The position numbers and the translations under genes are program-made. 64,000 nucleotides of DNA from Prosopocoilus inquinatus (lineage: Eukaryota > Arthropoda > Insecta > Coleoptera > Lucanidae): contig JAYKNF010000019.1 of the NCBI GenBank assembly GCA_036172665.1, forward strand, positions 389,001 to 453,000. Reading direction: 5' to 3'. This document shows positions 12,041 to 24,049 of this stretch, piece after piece (the first letter of the stretch is position 1; every line of letters begins with the position of its first letter). The notes beneath the pieces were generated by a model. The model saw only the letters and a list, made by a program, of their open reading frames with translations, was not told the DNA's origin and ran no database searches.

Positions 12041-14020
12041 TATTCATCTATCATGTTATTTGGCGTTTCGATGGATTCCAGTAACTTAGATGTGAGATAC
12101 GAAGTTCTCGGACTCAGCTGATGCTAGAAATAGTTTTAAACGAAACAACACGCATTAGCGTTGTTCCTGTGTAGTATCTAATCGATCCTTACTTATCTAT
12201 CATGTTATTTGACGTTTCGATGGACTCCAGTAACTCTGATGTGAGATACGAAGTTTTCGGACGCAGCAGAAGCTGGAAATAGTTTTAAACGAAACAACAC
12301 GCATTAGCGTTGTTCCTGTGTTGTATCTAATCGATCCTTACTTAGCTATCATGTTATTTGACGTTTGGATGGACTCCAGTAACCCTGATTTGAGATACGA
12401 AGTTCTCGGACGCAGCTGAAGCTAGAAATAGTTTTAAACGTAACAACACGCATTAGTGTTGTTCCTGTGATGTATCTAATCGATCCTTACTTATCTATCA
12501 TGTTATTTGAAGTTTGGATGGACTCCAGTAACTCTGATGTGAGATACAAAGTTTTTGGACGCAGCAGGAGCTGGAAATAGTTTTAGACGAAACAACACCT
12601 ATTAGCGTTGTTCCTGTGCTGTATCTAATCGATCCTTACTTATCTATCATGTTATTTGACGTTTCGATGGACTCCAGTAACTCTGATGTGAGATACGAAG
12701 TTTTCGGACGCGTCAGAAGCTGTAAATAGTTTTAAACGAAACAACACGCATTAGCGTTGTTCCTGTGATGTATCTAATCGATCCTTACTCATCTATCATG
12801 TTATTTGACGTTTGGATGGACTCCAGTAACTCTGATGAGAGATACAAAGATTTCGGACGCAGCAGAAGCTGGAAATAGTTTTAAACGAAACAACACGCAT
12901 TAGCGTTGTTCCTGTGATGTATCTAATCGATCCTTACTCATCTATCATGTTATTTGACGTTTGGATCTACTCCAGGAACTCTGATGTGAGATACAAAGAT
13001 TTCGGACGCAGCAGAAGCTGGAAATAATTTTGAAAGAAACAACACGTATTAGCGTTGTACCTGTGATGTATCTAAACGATCCTTACTTATCTAACATGTT
13101 ATTTAACGTTTTTATGGACTCCAGTAACTCTGATGTGAGATACAAAGTTTTTGGACGCAGCAGAAGCTGGAAATAGTTTTAAACGAAACAACACGCATTA
13201 GCGTTGTTCCTGTGATGTATCTAATCGATCCTTACTCATCTATCATGTTATTTGACGTTTCGGTGGACTCCAGTAACTTAGATGTGAGATACGAAGTTCT
13301 CGGACGCAGCTGAGGCTAGAAATAGTTTTAAACGAAACAACACGCATTAGCGTTGTTCCTGTGATGTATCTAATCGATCCTTACTTATCTATCATGTTAT
13401 TTGACGTTTGGATGGACTCCAGTAACCCTGACGTGAGATACGAAGTTCTCGGACGCAGCAGAAGCTGGAAATAGTTTTAAACGAAACAACACGTATTAGC
13501 GTTGTTCCTGTGATGTATCTAATCGATCCTTACTCATCTATCATGTTATTTGGCGTTTGGAGGGACTTCAGTAACTCTGATAAGAGATACAAAGATTTCG
13601 GACGCAGCAGAAGCTGGAAATAGTTTTGAACGAAACAACACCTATTAGCGTTGTTCCTGTGATGTATCTAAACGATCCTTACTTATCTATCATGTTATTT
13701 GACGTTTGGATGGACTCCAGTAAGTCTGATGTGAGATACAAAGTTTTTGGACGCAGCAGGAGCTGGAAATAGTTTTAAACGAAACAACACGTATTAGCGT
13801 TGTTCCTGTGCTGTATCTAATCGATCCTTACTCATATATCATGTTATTTGGCGTTTCGATGGACTCCAGTAGCTCTGATGTGAGATACGACGTTTTCGGA
13901 CGCAGCAGAAGCTGGAAATAGTTTTAAATGAAACAACAAGCATTAGCGTTGTTCCTGTGATGTATCTAATCGATCCTTTCTCATCTATCATGTTATTTGG
14001 CGTTTCGATGGACTCCAGTA
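12005..14020 (+). repeat. Copy B, part 1 of the ~12-kb segmental duplication
   Basis: This is the partner of 85-2100. It begins right after a subfamily 3 unit with AATAATTTT, switching inside the GTATTAG-to-GATCC stretch. At 14003-14020 it jumps to sequence matching 2828 onward, so it lacks five monomers (745 bp, about 2101-2845 of copy A). The jump is in register, as expected for unequal exchange. Confidence 0.93.
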
Positions 14021-15474
14021 ACTCTGATGTGATATACGACGTTTGCGGACGCAGCAGCAGCTGGAAATAGTTTTAAACGAAACAACCCGTATTAGCGTTG
14101 TTCCTGTCATGTATCTAATCGATCCTTACCCATCTATCATGTTATTTGACGTTTGGATGGACTCCAGGAGCTCTGATATGAGATACAAAGATTTCGGACG
14201 CAGCAGAAGCTGGAAATAGTTTTGAACGAAACAACACGTATTAGCGTTGTTCCTGTGATGTATCTAATCGATTCTTACTTATCTACTATGTTATTTGACG
14301 TTCCGATGGACTCCAGCAACTATGATATGAGATACGAAATTTTCGGACGCAGCAGAAGCTGGAAATAGTTTTAAACGAAACAACACGCATTAGCGTTGTT
14401 CCTGTGATGTATCTAATCGATCCTTATTTATCTATCATGTTATTTGACTTTTGGATGGACTCCAGTAACCCTGATGTGAGATACGAAGTTCTCGGACGCA
14501 GCTGAAGCTAGAAATAGTTTTAAACGAAACAACACGCATTAGCGTTGTTCCTGAGATGTATCTAATCGATCCTTACTCATCTATCATGTTATTTGACGTT
14601 TGGACGGACTCCAGTAACTCTGGTAAGAGATTCAAAGTTCTCGGACGCAGTAGAAGCTGGAAATAGTCTTGAAGGAAACAACACGTATTAGTGTTGTTCC
14701 TGTGATGTATCTAAACGATCCTTACTTATCTAACATGTTATTTGAAGTTTGGATGGACTCCAGTAACTCTGATGTGAGATACGACGTTTTCGGACGCAGC
14801 AGAAGCTGGAAATAGTTTTAAACGAAACAACACGCATTAGCGTTGTTCCTGTGATGTATCTAATCGATCCTTACTCATCTATCATGTTATTTGGCGTTTC
14901 GATGGACTCCAGTAACTTTGATGTGAGATACGAAGTTCTCGGACGCAGTAGAAGCTGGAAATAGTTTTAAACGAAACAACACGTATTAGCGTTGTTCCTG
15001 TGCTGGATCTAATCGATCCTTACTCATATATCATGTTACTTGGCGTTTCGATGGACTCCAGTAGCTCTGATGTGAGATACGACGTTTTCGGACGCAGCAG
15101 AAGCTGGAAATAGTTTTAAACGAAACAACACGCATTAGCGTTGTTCCTGTGATGTATCTAATCGATCCTTACTCATCTATCATGTTATTTGGCGTTTCGA
15201 TTGACTCCAGTATCTTTGATGTGAGATACGAAGTTCTCGGACGCAGCTGAAGCTGGAAATAGTTTTAAATGAAACAACACGTATTAGCGTTGTTAATGTG
15301 ATGTATCTAATAGATCCTTACTCATCCATCATGTTATTTGGCGTTTCGATGGACTCCAGTAGCTCTGATGTTAGATACGACGTTTTCGGACGCAGCAGAA
15401 GCTGGAAATAGTTTTAAACGAAACAACACGCATTAGCGTTGTTCCTGTGATGTATCTAATCGATCCTTACTCAT
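14003..15474 (+). repeat. Copy B, part 2
   Basis: This is the partner of 2828-4299. After 15474 copy B contains about eight monomers (1,192 bp, roughly 15.45-16.65 kb) that copy A does not have at the matching place, and then rejoins copy A sequence at 16643. All switches keep the 149-bp register. Confidence 0.9.
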
Positions 15475-17433
15475 CTATCATGTTATTTGGCGTTTCGATG
15501 GACTCCAGTAACTTTGATGTGAGATACGAAGTTCTCGGACGCAGCTGAAGCTGGAAATAGTTTTAAACGAAACAACACGTATTAGCGTTGTTCCTGTGCT
15601 GTATCTAATTGATCCTTACTTATCTATCATGTTATTTGACGTTTGGATGGACTCCAGTAACCCTGACGTGAGATACGAAGTTCTCGGACGCAGCAGAAGC
15701 TGGAAATAGTTTTAAACGAAACAACACGTATTAGCGTTGTTCCTGTGCTGTATCTAATCGATCCTTACTCATATATCATGTTACTTGACGTTTGGATGAA
15801 CTCCAGTAACTTAGATGTGAGATACGATGTTCTCGGACGCAGCAGAAGCTGGAAATAGTTTTGAACGAAACAACACGCATTAGCGTTGTTCCTGTGATGT
15901 ATCTAATCGAACCTTACTTATCTACTATGTTATTTGACGTTTCGGTGGACTCCAGTAACTTAGATGTGAGATACGAAGTTCTCGGACGCAGCTGAGGCTA
16001 GAAATAGTTTTAAACGAAACAACACGCATTAGCGTTGTTCCTGTGATGTATCTAATCGATCCTTACTTATCTATCATGTTATTTGACGTTTGGATGGACT
16101 CCAGTAACCCTGACGTGAGATACGAAGTTCTCGGACGCAGCAGAAGCTGGAAATAGTTTTAAACGAAACAACACGTATTAGCGTTGTTCCTGTGCTGTAT
16201 CTAATCGATCCTTACTCATATATGATGTTACTTGGCGTTTCGATGGACTCCAGTAGCTCTGATGTGAGATACGACGTTTTCGGACGCAGCAGAAGCTGGA
16301 AATAGTTTTAAACGAAACAACACGCATTAGCGTTGTTCCTGTGATGTATCTAATCGATCCTTACTCATCTATCATGTTATTTGACGTTTGGACGGACTCC
16401 AGTAACTCTGATGAGAGATTCAAAGTTCTCGGACGCAGTAGAAGCTGGAAATAGTTTTGAACGAAACAACACGTATTAGTGTTGTTCCTGTGATGTATCT
16501 AAACTATCCTTACTTATCTAACATGTTATTTGACGTTTGGATGGACTCCAGTAAGTCTGATGTGAGATACAAAGTTTTTGGACGCAGCAGGAGCTGGAAA
16601 TAGTTTTAAACGAAACAACACGTATTAGCGTTGTTCCTGTGCTGTATCTAATCGATCCTTACTCATATATCATGTTACTTGGCGTTTCGATGGACTCCAG
16701 TAGCTCTGATGTGAGATACGACGTTTTCGGACGCAGCAGAAGCTGTAAATAGTTTTAAACGAAACAACACGCATTAGCGTTGTTCCTGTGATGTATCTAA
16801 TCGATCCTTACTCATCTATCATGTTACTTGACGTTTCGATGGACTCCAGTAACTTTGATGTGAGATACGAAGTTCTCGGACGCAGCTGAATCTGGAAATA
16901 GTTTTAAATGAAACAACACGTATTAGCGTTGTTCCTGTGATGTATCTAATCGATCCTTACTCATCTATCATGTTATTTGGCGTTTCGATGGACTCCAGTA
17001 GCTCTGATGTGAGATACGACGTTTTCGGACGCAGCAGAAGCTGGAAATAGTTTTAAACGAAACAACACGCATTAGCGTTGTTCCTGTGATGTATCTAATC
17101 GATCCTTACTCATCTATCATGTTATTTGGCGTTTCGATGGACTCCAGTAACTTTGATGTGAGATACGAAGTTCTCGGACGCACCTGAAGCTGGAAATAGT
17201 TTTAAACGAAACAACACGTATTAGCGTTGTTCCTGTGCTGTATCTAATCGATCCTTACTTATCTATCATGTTATTTGAGGTTTCGATTGACTATAGTAAC
17301 TCTGATGTGAGATGCGAAGTTTTCGGACGCAGCAGAAGCTGGAAATAGTTTTAAACGAAACAACACGCATTAGCGTTGTTCCTGTGATGTATCTAATCGA
17401 TCCTTACTCATCTATCATGTTATTTGACGTTTG

Positions 17434-17582
17434 GATGGACTCCAGTAACTCTGATGAGAGATACAAAGATTTCGGACGCAGCAGAAGCTGGAAATAGTTT
17501 TGAACGAAACAACACCTATTAGCGTTGTTCCTGTGATGGATCTAAACGATCCTTACTTATCTAACATGTTATTTGACGTTAG
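17434..17582 (+). repeat. Monomer subfamily 7 exemplar (GATGAGAGATACAAAGATTTC type)
   Basis: This full unit starts GATGGACTCC and carries GATGAGAG, TACAAAGATTTCGG, CAGCAGAAGCTGG, TTTTGAACG, CACCTATTAG and CTAAACG. It occupies the same slot as subfamily 6, directly before a subfamily 5 unit. This copy has a private base change in GATGGATCTAAACG. In Regions III-V a derived version has CAGCAAAAGC and AAACAAAACC. Confidence 0.86.
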
Positions 17583-18561
17583 GATGGACTCCAGTAAGAC
17601 TGTTGTGAGATACAAAGTTTTGGGACGCAGCAGGAGCTGGAAGTAGTTTTAAACGAAACAACACGTATTAGCGTTGTTCCTGTGCTGTACCTAATCGATC
17701 CTTACTTATCTATCATGTTATTTGACGTTTGGATGGACTCCAGTAACCCTGACGTGAGATAAGATGTTCTCGGACGCAGCAGAAGCTGGAAATAGTTTTA
17801 AACGAAACAACACGCATTAGCGTTGTTCCTGTGATGTATCTAATCGATCCTTACTCATCTATCATGTTATTTGGCGTTTCGATGGACTCCAGTAACTTTG
17901 ATGTGAGATACGAAGTTCTCGGACGCAGCAGGAGCTGGAAATAGTTTTAAACGAAACAACACGCATTAGCGTTGTTCCTGTGATGTATCTAATCGATCCT
18001 TACTCATCTATCATGTTATTTGACGTTTGGAGGGACTCCAGGAACTCTGATGTGAGATACAAAGATTTCGGACGCAGCAGAAGCTGGAAATAATTTTGAA
18101 CGAAATAACACGTATTAGCGTTGTTCCTGTGATGTATCTAAACGATCCTTACTTATCTAACATGTTATTTAACGTTTGGATGGACTCCAGTAACTCTGAT
18201 GTGAGATACAAAGTTTTTGGACGCAGCAGAAGCTGGAAATAGTTTTAAACGAAACAACACGCATTAGCGTTGTTCCTGTGATGTATCTAATCGATCCTTA
18301 CTTATCTATCATATTATTTGACGTTTGGATGGACTCCAGTAACCCTGACGTGAGATACGAAGTTCTCGGACGCAGCAGAAGCTGGAAATAGTTTTAAACG
18401 AAACAACCCGTATTAGCGTTGTTCCTGTGATGTATCTAATCGATCCTTACTCATCTATCATGTTATTTGACGTTTGTATGGACTCCAGTAACTCTGATGG
18501 GAGATACAAAGATTTCGGACGCAGCAGAAGCTGGAAATAGTTTTGAACGAAACAACACCTA

Positions 18562-18565
18562 TTAG
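18562..18565. other. Out-of-register deletion junction (loss of 1,421 bp) with TTAG homology
   Basis: The left side matches copy A up to 6198 (CCTATTAG) and the right side matches copy A from 7616 (CTTAGATG). TTAG is shared by both sources. Relative to copy A, 1,421 bp are missing, equal to nine monomers plus 80 bp. The resulting spacing between starts at 18477 and 18695 is 218 bp instead of 298. It is the only large break of the 149-bp register in the window. Confidence 0.93.
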
Positions 18566-19381
18566 ATGTGAGATACGAAGTTCTCGGACGCAGCTGAAGC
18601 TAGAAATAGTTTTAAACGAAACAACACGTATTAGCGTTGTTCCTATGATGTATCTAATCGATCCTTACTCATCTATCATGTTATTTGACGTTTGGACGGA
18701 CTCCAGTAGCTCTGATGTGAGATACGACGTTCTCGGACGCAGCAGAAGCTGGAAATAGTTTTAAACGAAACAACACGCATTAGCGTTGTTCCTGGGATGT
18801 ATGTAATCGATCCTTACTCATCTATCATGTTATTTGACGTTTGGACGGACTCCAGTAACTCTGATGAGAGATACAAATTTCTCGGACGCAGTAGAAGCTG
18901 GAAAAAGTTTTGAACGAAACAACACATATTAGCGTTGTTCCTGTGCTGTATCTAATCGATCCTTACTTATCTATCATGCTATTTGACGTTTCGATGGACT
19001 CCAGTAACTCTGATGTGAGATACGACGTTTTCGGACGCAGCAGAAGCTGGAAATAGTTTGAAACGAAACAACACGTATTAGCGCTGTTCCTGTGATGTAT
19101 CTAATCGATCCTTACTCATCTATCATGTTATTTGACGTTTGGATGGACTCCAGTAACTCTGATGAGAGATACAAAGATTTCGGACGCAGCAGAAGCTGGA
19201 AATAGTTTTGAACGAATCAACACCTATTAGCGTTGTTCCTGTGATGTATCTAAACGATCCTTACTTATCTAACATGTTATTTGATGTTTGGATGGACTCC
19301 AGTAAGTCTGATGTGAGATACAAAGTTTTGGGACGCAGCAGGAGCTGGAAATAGTTTTAAACGAAACAACACGTATTAGCG
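18562..19381 (+). repeat. Copy B, part 4
   Basis: This is the partner of 7616-8435, beginning at the deletion junction. Just downstream it matches copy A again at offsets of 10,648, 10,499 and 9,903 bp. These are successive losses or gains of two, one and four monomers relative to copy A, and the match runs to about 20.9 kb. Confidence 0.88.
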
Positions 19382-20989
19382 TTGTTCCTGTGCTGTATCT
19401 AATCGATCCTTACTTATCTATCATGTTATTTGACGTTTGGATGGACTCCAGTAACCCTGACGTGAGATACGATGTTCTCGGACGCAGCAGAAGCTGGAAA
19501 TAGTTTTAAACGAAACAACACGCATTAGCGTTGTTCCTGTGATGTATCTAATCGATCCTTACTCATCTATCATGTTATTTGACGTTTGGACGGACTCCAG
19601 TAACTCTGATGAGAGATTCAAAGTTCTCGGACGCAGTAGAAGCTAGAAATAGTTTTGAACGAAACAACACGTATTAGCGTTGTTCCTGTGATGTATCTAA
19701 ACGATCCTTACTTATCTAACATGTTATTTGACGTTTGGATGGACTCCAGTAAGTCTGATGTGAGATTCAAAGTTCTCGGACGCAGTAGAAGCTGGAAATA
19801 GTTTGAAACGGAACAACACGTATTAGCGTTGTTCCTGTGCTGTATCTAATCGATCCTTACTCATCTATCATGTTATTTGACGTTTGGACGGACTCCAGTA
19901 ACTCTGATGAGAGATTCAAAGTTCTCGGACACAGTAGAAGCTGGAAATAGTTTTAAACGAAACAACACGTATTAGCGTTGTTCCTGTGCTGTATCTAATC
20001 GATCCTTACTTATCTATCATGTTATTTGACGTTTCGATGGACTCCAGTAGCTCTGATGTGAGATACGACGTTCTCGGACGCAGCAGAATCTGGAAATAGT
20101 TTTAAACGAAACAACACGCATTAGCGTTGTTCCTGGGATGTATCTAATCGATCCTTACTCATCTATCATGTTATTTGACGTTTGGACGGACTCCAGTAAC
20201 TCTGATGAGAGATACAAATTTCTCGGACGCAGTAGAAGCTGGAAATAGTTTTGAACGAAACAACACGTATTAGCGTTGTTCCTGTGATGTATCTAAACGA
20301 TCCTTACTTATCTAACATGTTATTTGACGTTTGGATGGACTCCAGTAAGTCTGATGTGAGATACAAAGTTTTTGGACGCAGCAGGAGCTGGAAATAGTTT
20401 TAAACGAAACAACACGTATTAGCGTTGTTCCTGTGCTGTATCTAATCGATCCTTACTTATCTATCATGTTATTTGACGTTTGGATGGACTCCAGTAAATC
20501 TGACGTAAGATACGATGTTCTCGGACGCAGCAGAAGCTGGAAATAGTTTTAAACGAAACAACACGCATTAGCGTTGTTCCTGTGATGTATCTAATCGATC
20601 CTTACTCATCTATCATGTTATTTGGAGTTTCGATGGACTCCAGTAACTTAGATGTGAGATACGAAGTTCTCGGACGCAGCTGAAGCTAGAAATAATTTTA
20701 AACGAAACAACACGTATTAGCGTTGTTCCTGTGATGTATCTAATCGATCCTTACTCATCTATCATGTTATTTGACGTTTGGACGGACTCCAGTAACTCTA
20801 ATGAGAGATTCAAAGTTCTCGGACGCAGTAGAAGCTAGAAATAGTTTTGAACGAAATAACACGTATTAGCGTTGTTCCTGTGATGTATCTAAACGATCCT
20901 TACTTATCTAACATGTTATTTGAAGTTTGGATGGACTCCAGTAAGTCTGATGTGAGATACAATGTTTTTGGACGCAGCAGGAACTGGAA

Positions 20990-22330
20990 ATAGTTTTAAA
21001 CGAAACAACACGTATTAGCGTTGTTCCTGTGCTGTATCTAATCGATCCTTACTTATCTATCATGTTATTTGACGTTTGGATGGACTCCAGTAACCCTGAC
21101 GTGAGATACGATGTTCTCGGACGCAGCAGAAGCTGGAAATAGTTTTAAACGAAACAACACGCATTAGCGTTGTTCCTGTGATGTATCTAATCGATCCTTA
21201 CTCATCTATCATGTTATTTGGCGTTTCGATGGACTCCAGTAACTTAGATGTTAGATACGAAGTTCTCGGACGCAGCTGAAGCTAGAAATAGTTTTAAACG
21301 AAACAACACGTATTAGCGTTGTTCCTGTGATGTATCTAATCGATCCTTACTCATCTATCATGTTATTTGACGATTGGACGGACTCCAGTAACTCTGATGA
21401 GAGACTCAAAGTTCTCGGACGCAGTAGAAGCTAGAAATAGTTTTAAACGAAACAACACGTATTAGCGTTGTTCCTGTGCTGTATCTAATCGATCCTTACT
21501 CATCTATCATGTTATTTGACGTTTGGACGGACTCCAGTAGCTCTGATGTGAGATACGACGTTTTCGGACGCAGCAGAAACTGGAAATAGTTTTAAACGAA
21601 ACAACACGCATTAGCGTTGTTCCTGGGATGTATCTAATCGATCCTTACTCATCTATCATGTTATTTGACGTTTGGACGGACTCCAGTAACTCTGATGAGA
21701 GATACAAAGTTCTCGGACGCAGTAGAAGCTGGAAATAGTTTTGAACGAAACAACACGTATTAGCGTTGTTCCTGTGATGTATCTAAACGATCCTTACTTA
21801 TCTAACATGTTATTTGACGTTTGGATGGACTCCAGTAGCTCTGATGTGAGATACGACGTTTTCGGACGCAGCAGAAGCTGGAAATAGTTTTAAACGAAAC
21901 AACACGTATTAGCGTTGTTCCTGTGCTGTATCTAATCGATCCTTACTCATATATCATGTTATTTGGCGTTTCGATGGACTCCAGTAGCTCTGATGTGAGA
22001 TACGACGTTTTCGGACGCAGCAGAAGCTGGAAATAGTCTTAAACGAAACAACACGCATTAGAGTTGTTCCTGTGATGTGTCTAATCGATCCTTACTCATC
22101 TATCATGTTATTTGGCGTTTCGATGGACTCCAATAGCTCTGATGTGAGATAGGACGTTTTCGGCCGCAGCAGAATCTGGAAATAGTTTTAAACGAAACAA
22201 CACGCATTAGCGTTGTTCCTGTGATGTATCTAATCGATCCTTACTCATCTATCATGTTATTTGGCGTTTCGATGGACTCCAGTAACTCTGATGTGAGATA
22301 CGACGTTTTCTGAGGCAGCAGAAGCTGGAA
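20990..22330 (+). repeat. Region III left block, paralogous to 31.70-33.04 kb
   Basis: This block matches 31,697-33,037 at an offset of 10,707 bp (72 monomers less the 21-bp deletion). Shared rare variants are AACTTAGATGTTAG, GAGACTCAAAG and CATTAGAGTTG, followed by CGTTTTCGGCCGCAGC. Base differences are visible, including GATGTGTCTAATCG here against GATGTATCTAATCG there. Confidence 0.85.
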
Positions 22331-22514
22331 ATAGTTTCAAACGAAACAACACGTATTAGCGTTGTTCCTGTGATGTATCTAATCGATCCTCACTCATCTA
22401 TCATGTTATTTGACGTTTGGATGGACTCCAGTAACTCTGATGAGAGATACAAAGATTTCGGACGCAGCAGAAGCTGGAAATAGTTTTAAACGAAACAACA
22501 CGCATTAGCGTTGT

Positions 22515-22518
22515 TCCT
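22515..22518. other. 21-bp deletion junction with TCCT homology
   Basis: The unit reads TTGTTCCTTACTCATC, lacking 21 bp between TTGTTCCT and TACTCATC. TCCT occurs at both ends of the lost stretch. The intact parental form, with CCTGGGATG, is seen in the related blocks near 24,731 and 33,221. The deletion is absent from those copies, so it arose in this one. Confidence 0.92.
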
Positions 22519-24049
22519 TACTCATCTATCATGTTATTTGACGTTTGGACGGACTCCAGTAACTCTGATGAGAGATTCAAAGTTCTCGGACGCAGTAGAA
22601 GCTAGAAATAGTTTTAAACGAAACAACACGTATTAGCGTTGTTCCTGTGCTGTATCTAATCGATCCTTACTCATCTATCATGTTATTTGACGTTTGGACG
22701 GACTCCAGTAGCTCTGATGTGAGATACGACGTTTTCTGAGGCAGCAGAAGCTGGAAATAGTTTCAAACGAAACAACACGTATTAGCGTTGTTCCTGTGAT
22801 GTATCTAATCGATCCTCACTCATCTATCATGTTATTTGACGTTTGGATGGACTCCAGTAACTCTGATGAGAGATACAAAGATTTCGGACGCAGCAGAAGC
22901 TGGAAATAGTTTTAAACGAAACAACACCTATTAGCGATGTTCCTGTGATGTATCTAAACGATCCTTACTCATCTATCATATTATTTGACGTTTGGACGGA
23001 CTCCAGTAACTCTGATGTGAGATACAAAATTCTCGGACGCAGCAGAAGCTGGAAATAGTTTTGAACGAAACAACACGTATTAGCGTTGTTCCTGTGATGT
23101 ATCTAAACGATCCTTACTTATCTAACATGTTATTTAACGTTTGGATGGACTCCAGTAAGTCTGATGTGAGATACAAAGTTTTTGGACGCAGGAAGAGCTG
23201 GAAATAGTTTTAAACGAAACAACACGTATTAGCGTTGTTCCTGTGCTGTATCTAATCGATCCTTACTTATCTATCATGTTATTTGACGTTTCGATGGACT
23301 CCAGTAACTCTGATGTGAGATACGACGTTATCGGACGCAGCAGAAGCTGGTAATAGTTTCAAACGAAACAACACGTATTAGCGTTGTTCCTGTGATGTAT
23401 CTAATTGATCCTTACTCATCTATCATGTTATTTGACGTTTGGATGGACTCCAGTAACTCTGATGAGAGATACAAAGATTTCGGACGCAGCAGAAGCTGGA
23501 AATAGTTTTGAACTAAACAACACGTATTAGCGTTGTTCCTGTGATGTATCTAAACGATCCTTACTTATCTAACATGTTATTTGACGTTTGGATGGACTCC
23601 AGTAAGTCTGATGTGAGATACAAAGTTATTGGACGCAGCAGAAGCTGGAAATAGTTTTGAACAAAACAACATGTATTAGCGTTGTTCCTGTGCTGTATCT
23701 AATCGATCCTTACTTATCTATTATGTTATTTGATGTTTGGATGGACTCCAGTAACCCTGACGTGAGATACGAAGTTCTCGGACGCAGCAGAAGCTGGAAA
23801 TAGTTTTAAATGAAACAACACGCATTAGCGTTGTTCCTGTGATGTATCTAATCGATCCTTACTCATCTATCATGTTATTTGGCGTTTCGATGGACTCCAG
23901 TAACTTTGATGTGAGATACAAAGTTATTGGACGCAGCAGAAGCTGGAAATAGTTTTAAACGAAACAACACGTATTAGCGTTGTTCCTGTGATGTATCTAA
24001 ACGATCCTTGCTCATCTATCATGTTATTTGACGTTTGGACGGACTCCAG

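Larger units (their letters stand above)
16643..18565 (+). repeat. Copy B, part 3
   Basis: This is the partner of 4276-6198. It carries the same chain of private variants in the same order. It terminates at the deletion junction at 18562-18565, after which the sequence continues as the partner of 7616 onward. Confidence 0.9.

Noticed and set aside
17312..17497. Open reading frame of 61 codons on the plus strand
   Set aside because: It spans little more than one monomer and arises because private substitutions removed stops. 149 is not a multiple of 3, so the frame rotates each unit and long coding is not possible without all three frames open.
18543..18758. Open reading frame of 71 codons on the plus strand, the longest seen
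   Set aside because: It is created by the out-of-register deletion at 18562-18565, which joins two frames of the satellite. It is an accident of the junction.
85..20900. Copy A/copy B similarity as an assembly artefact
   Set aside because: The copies differ by several whole-monomer gains and losses, an out-of-register deletion and scattered base changes, which a simple assembly duplication would not produce. It still needs spanning reads for proof.
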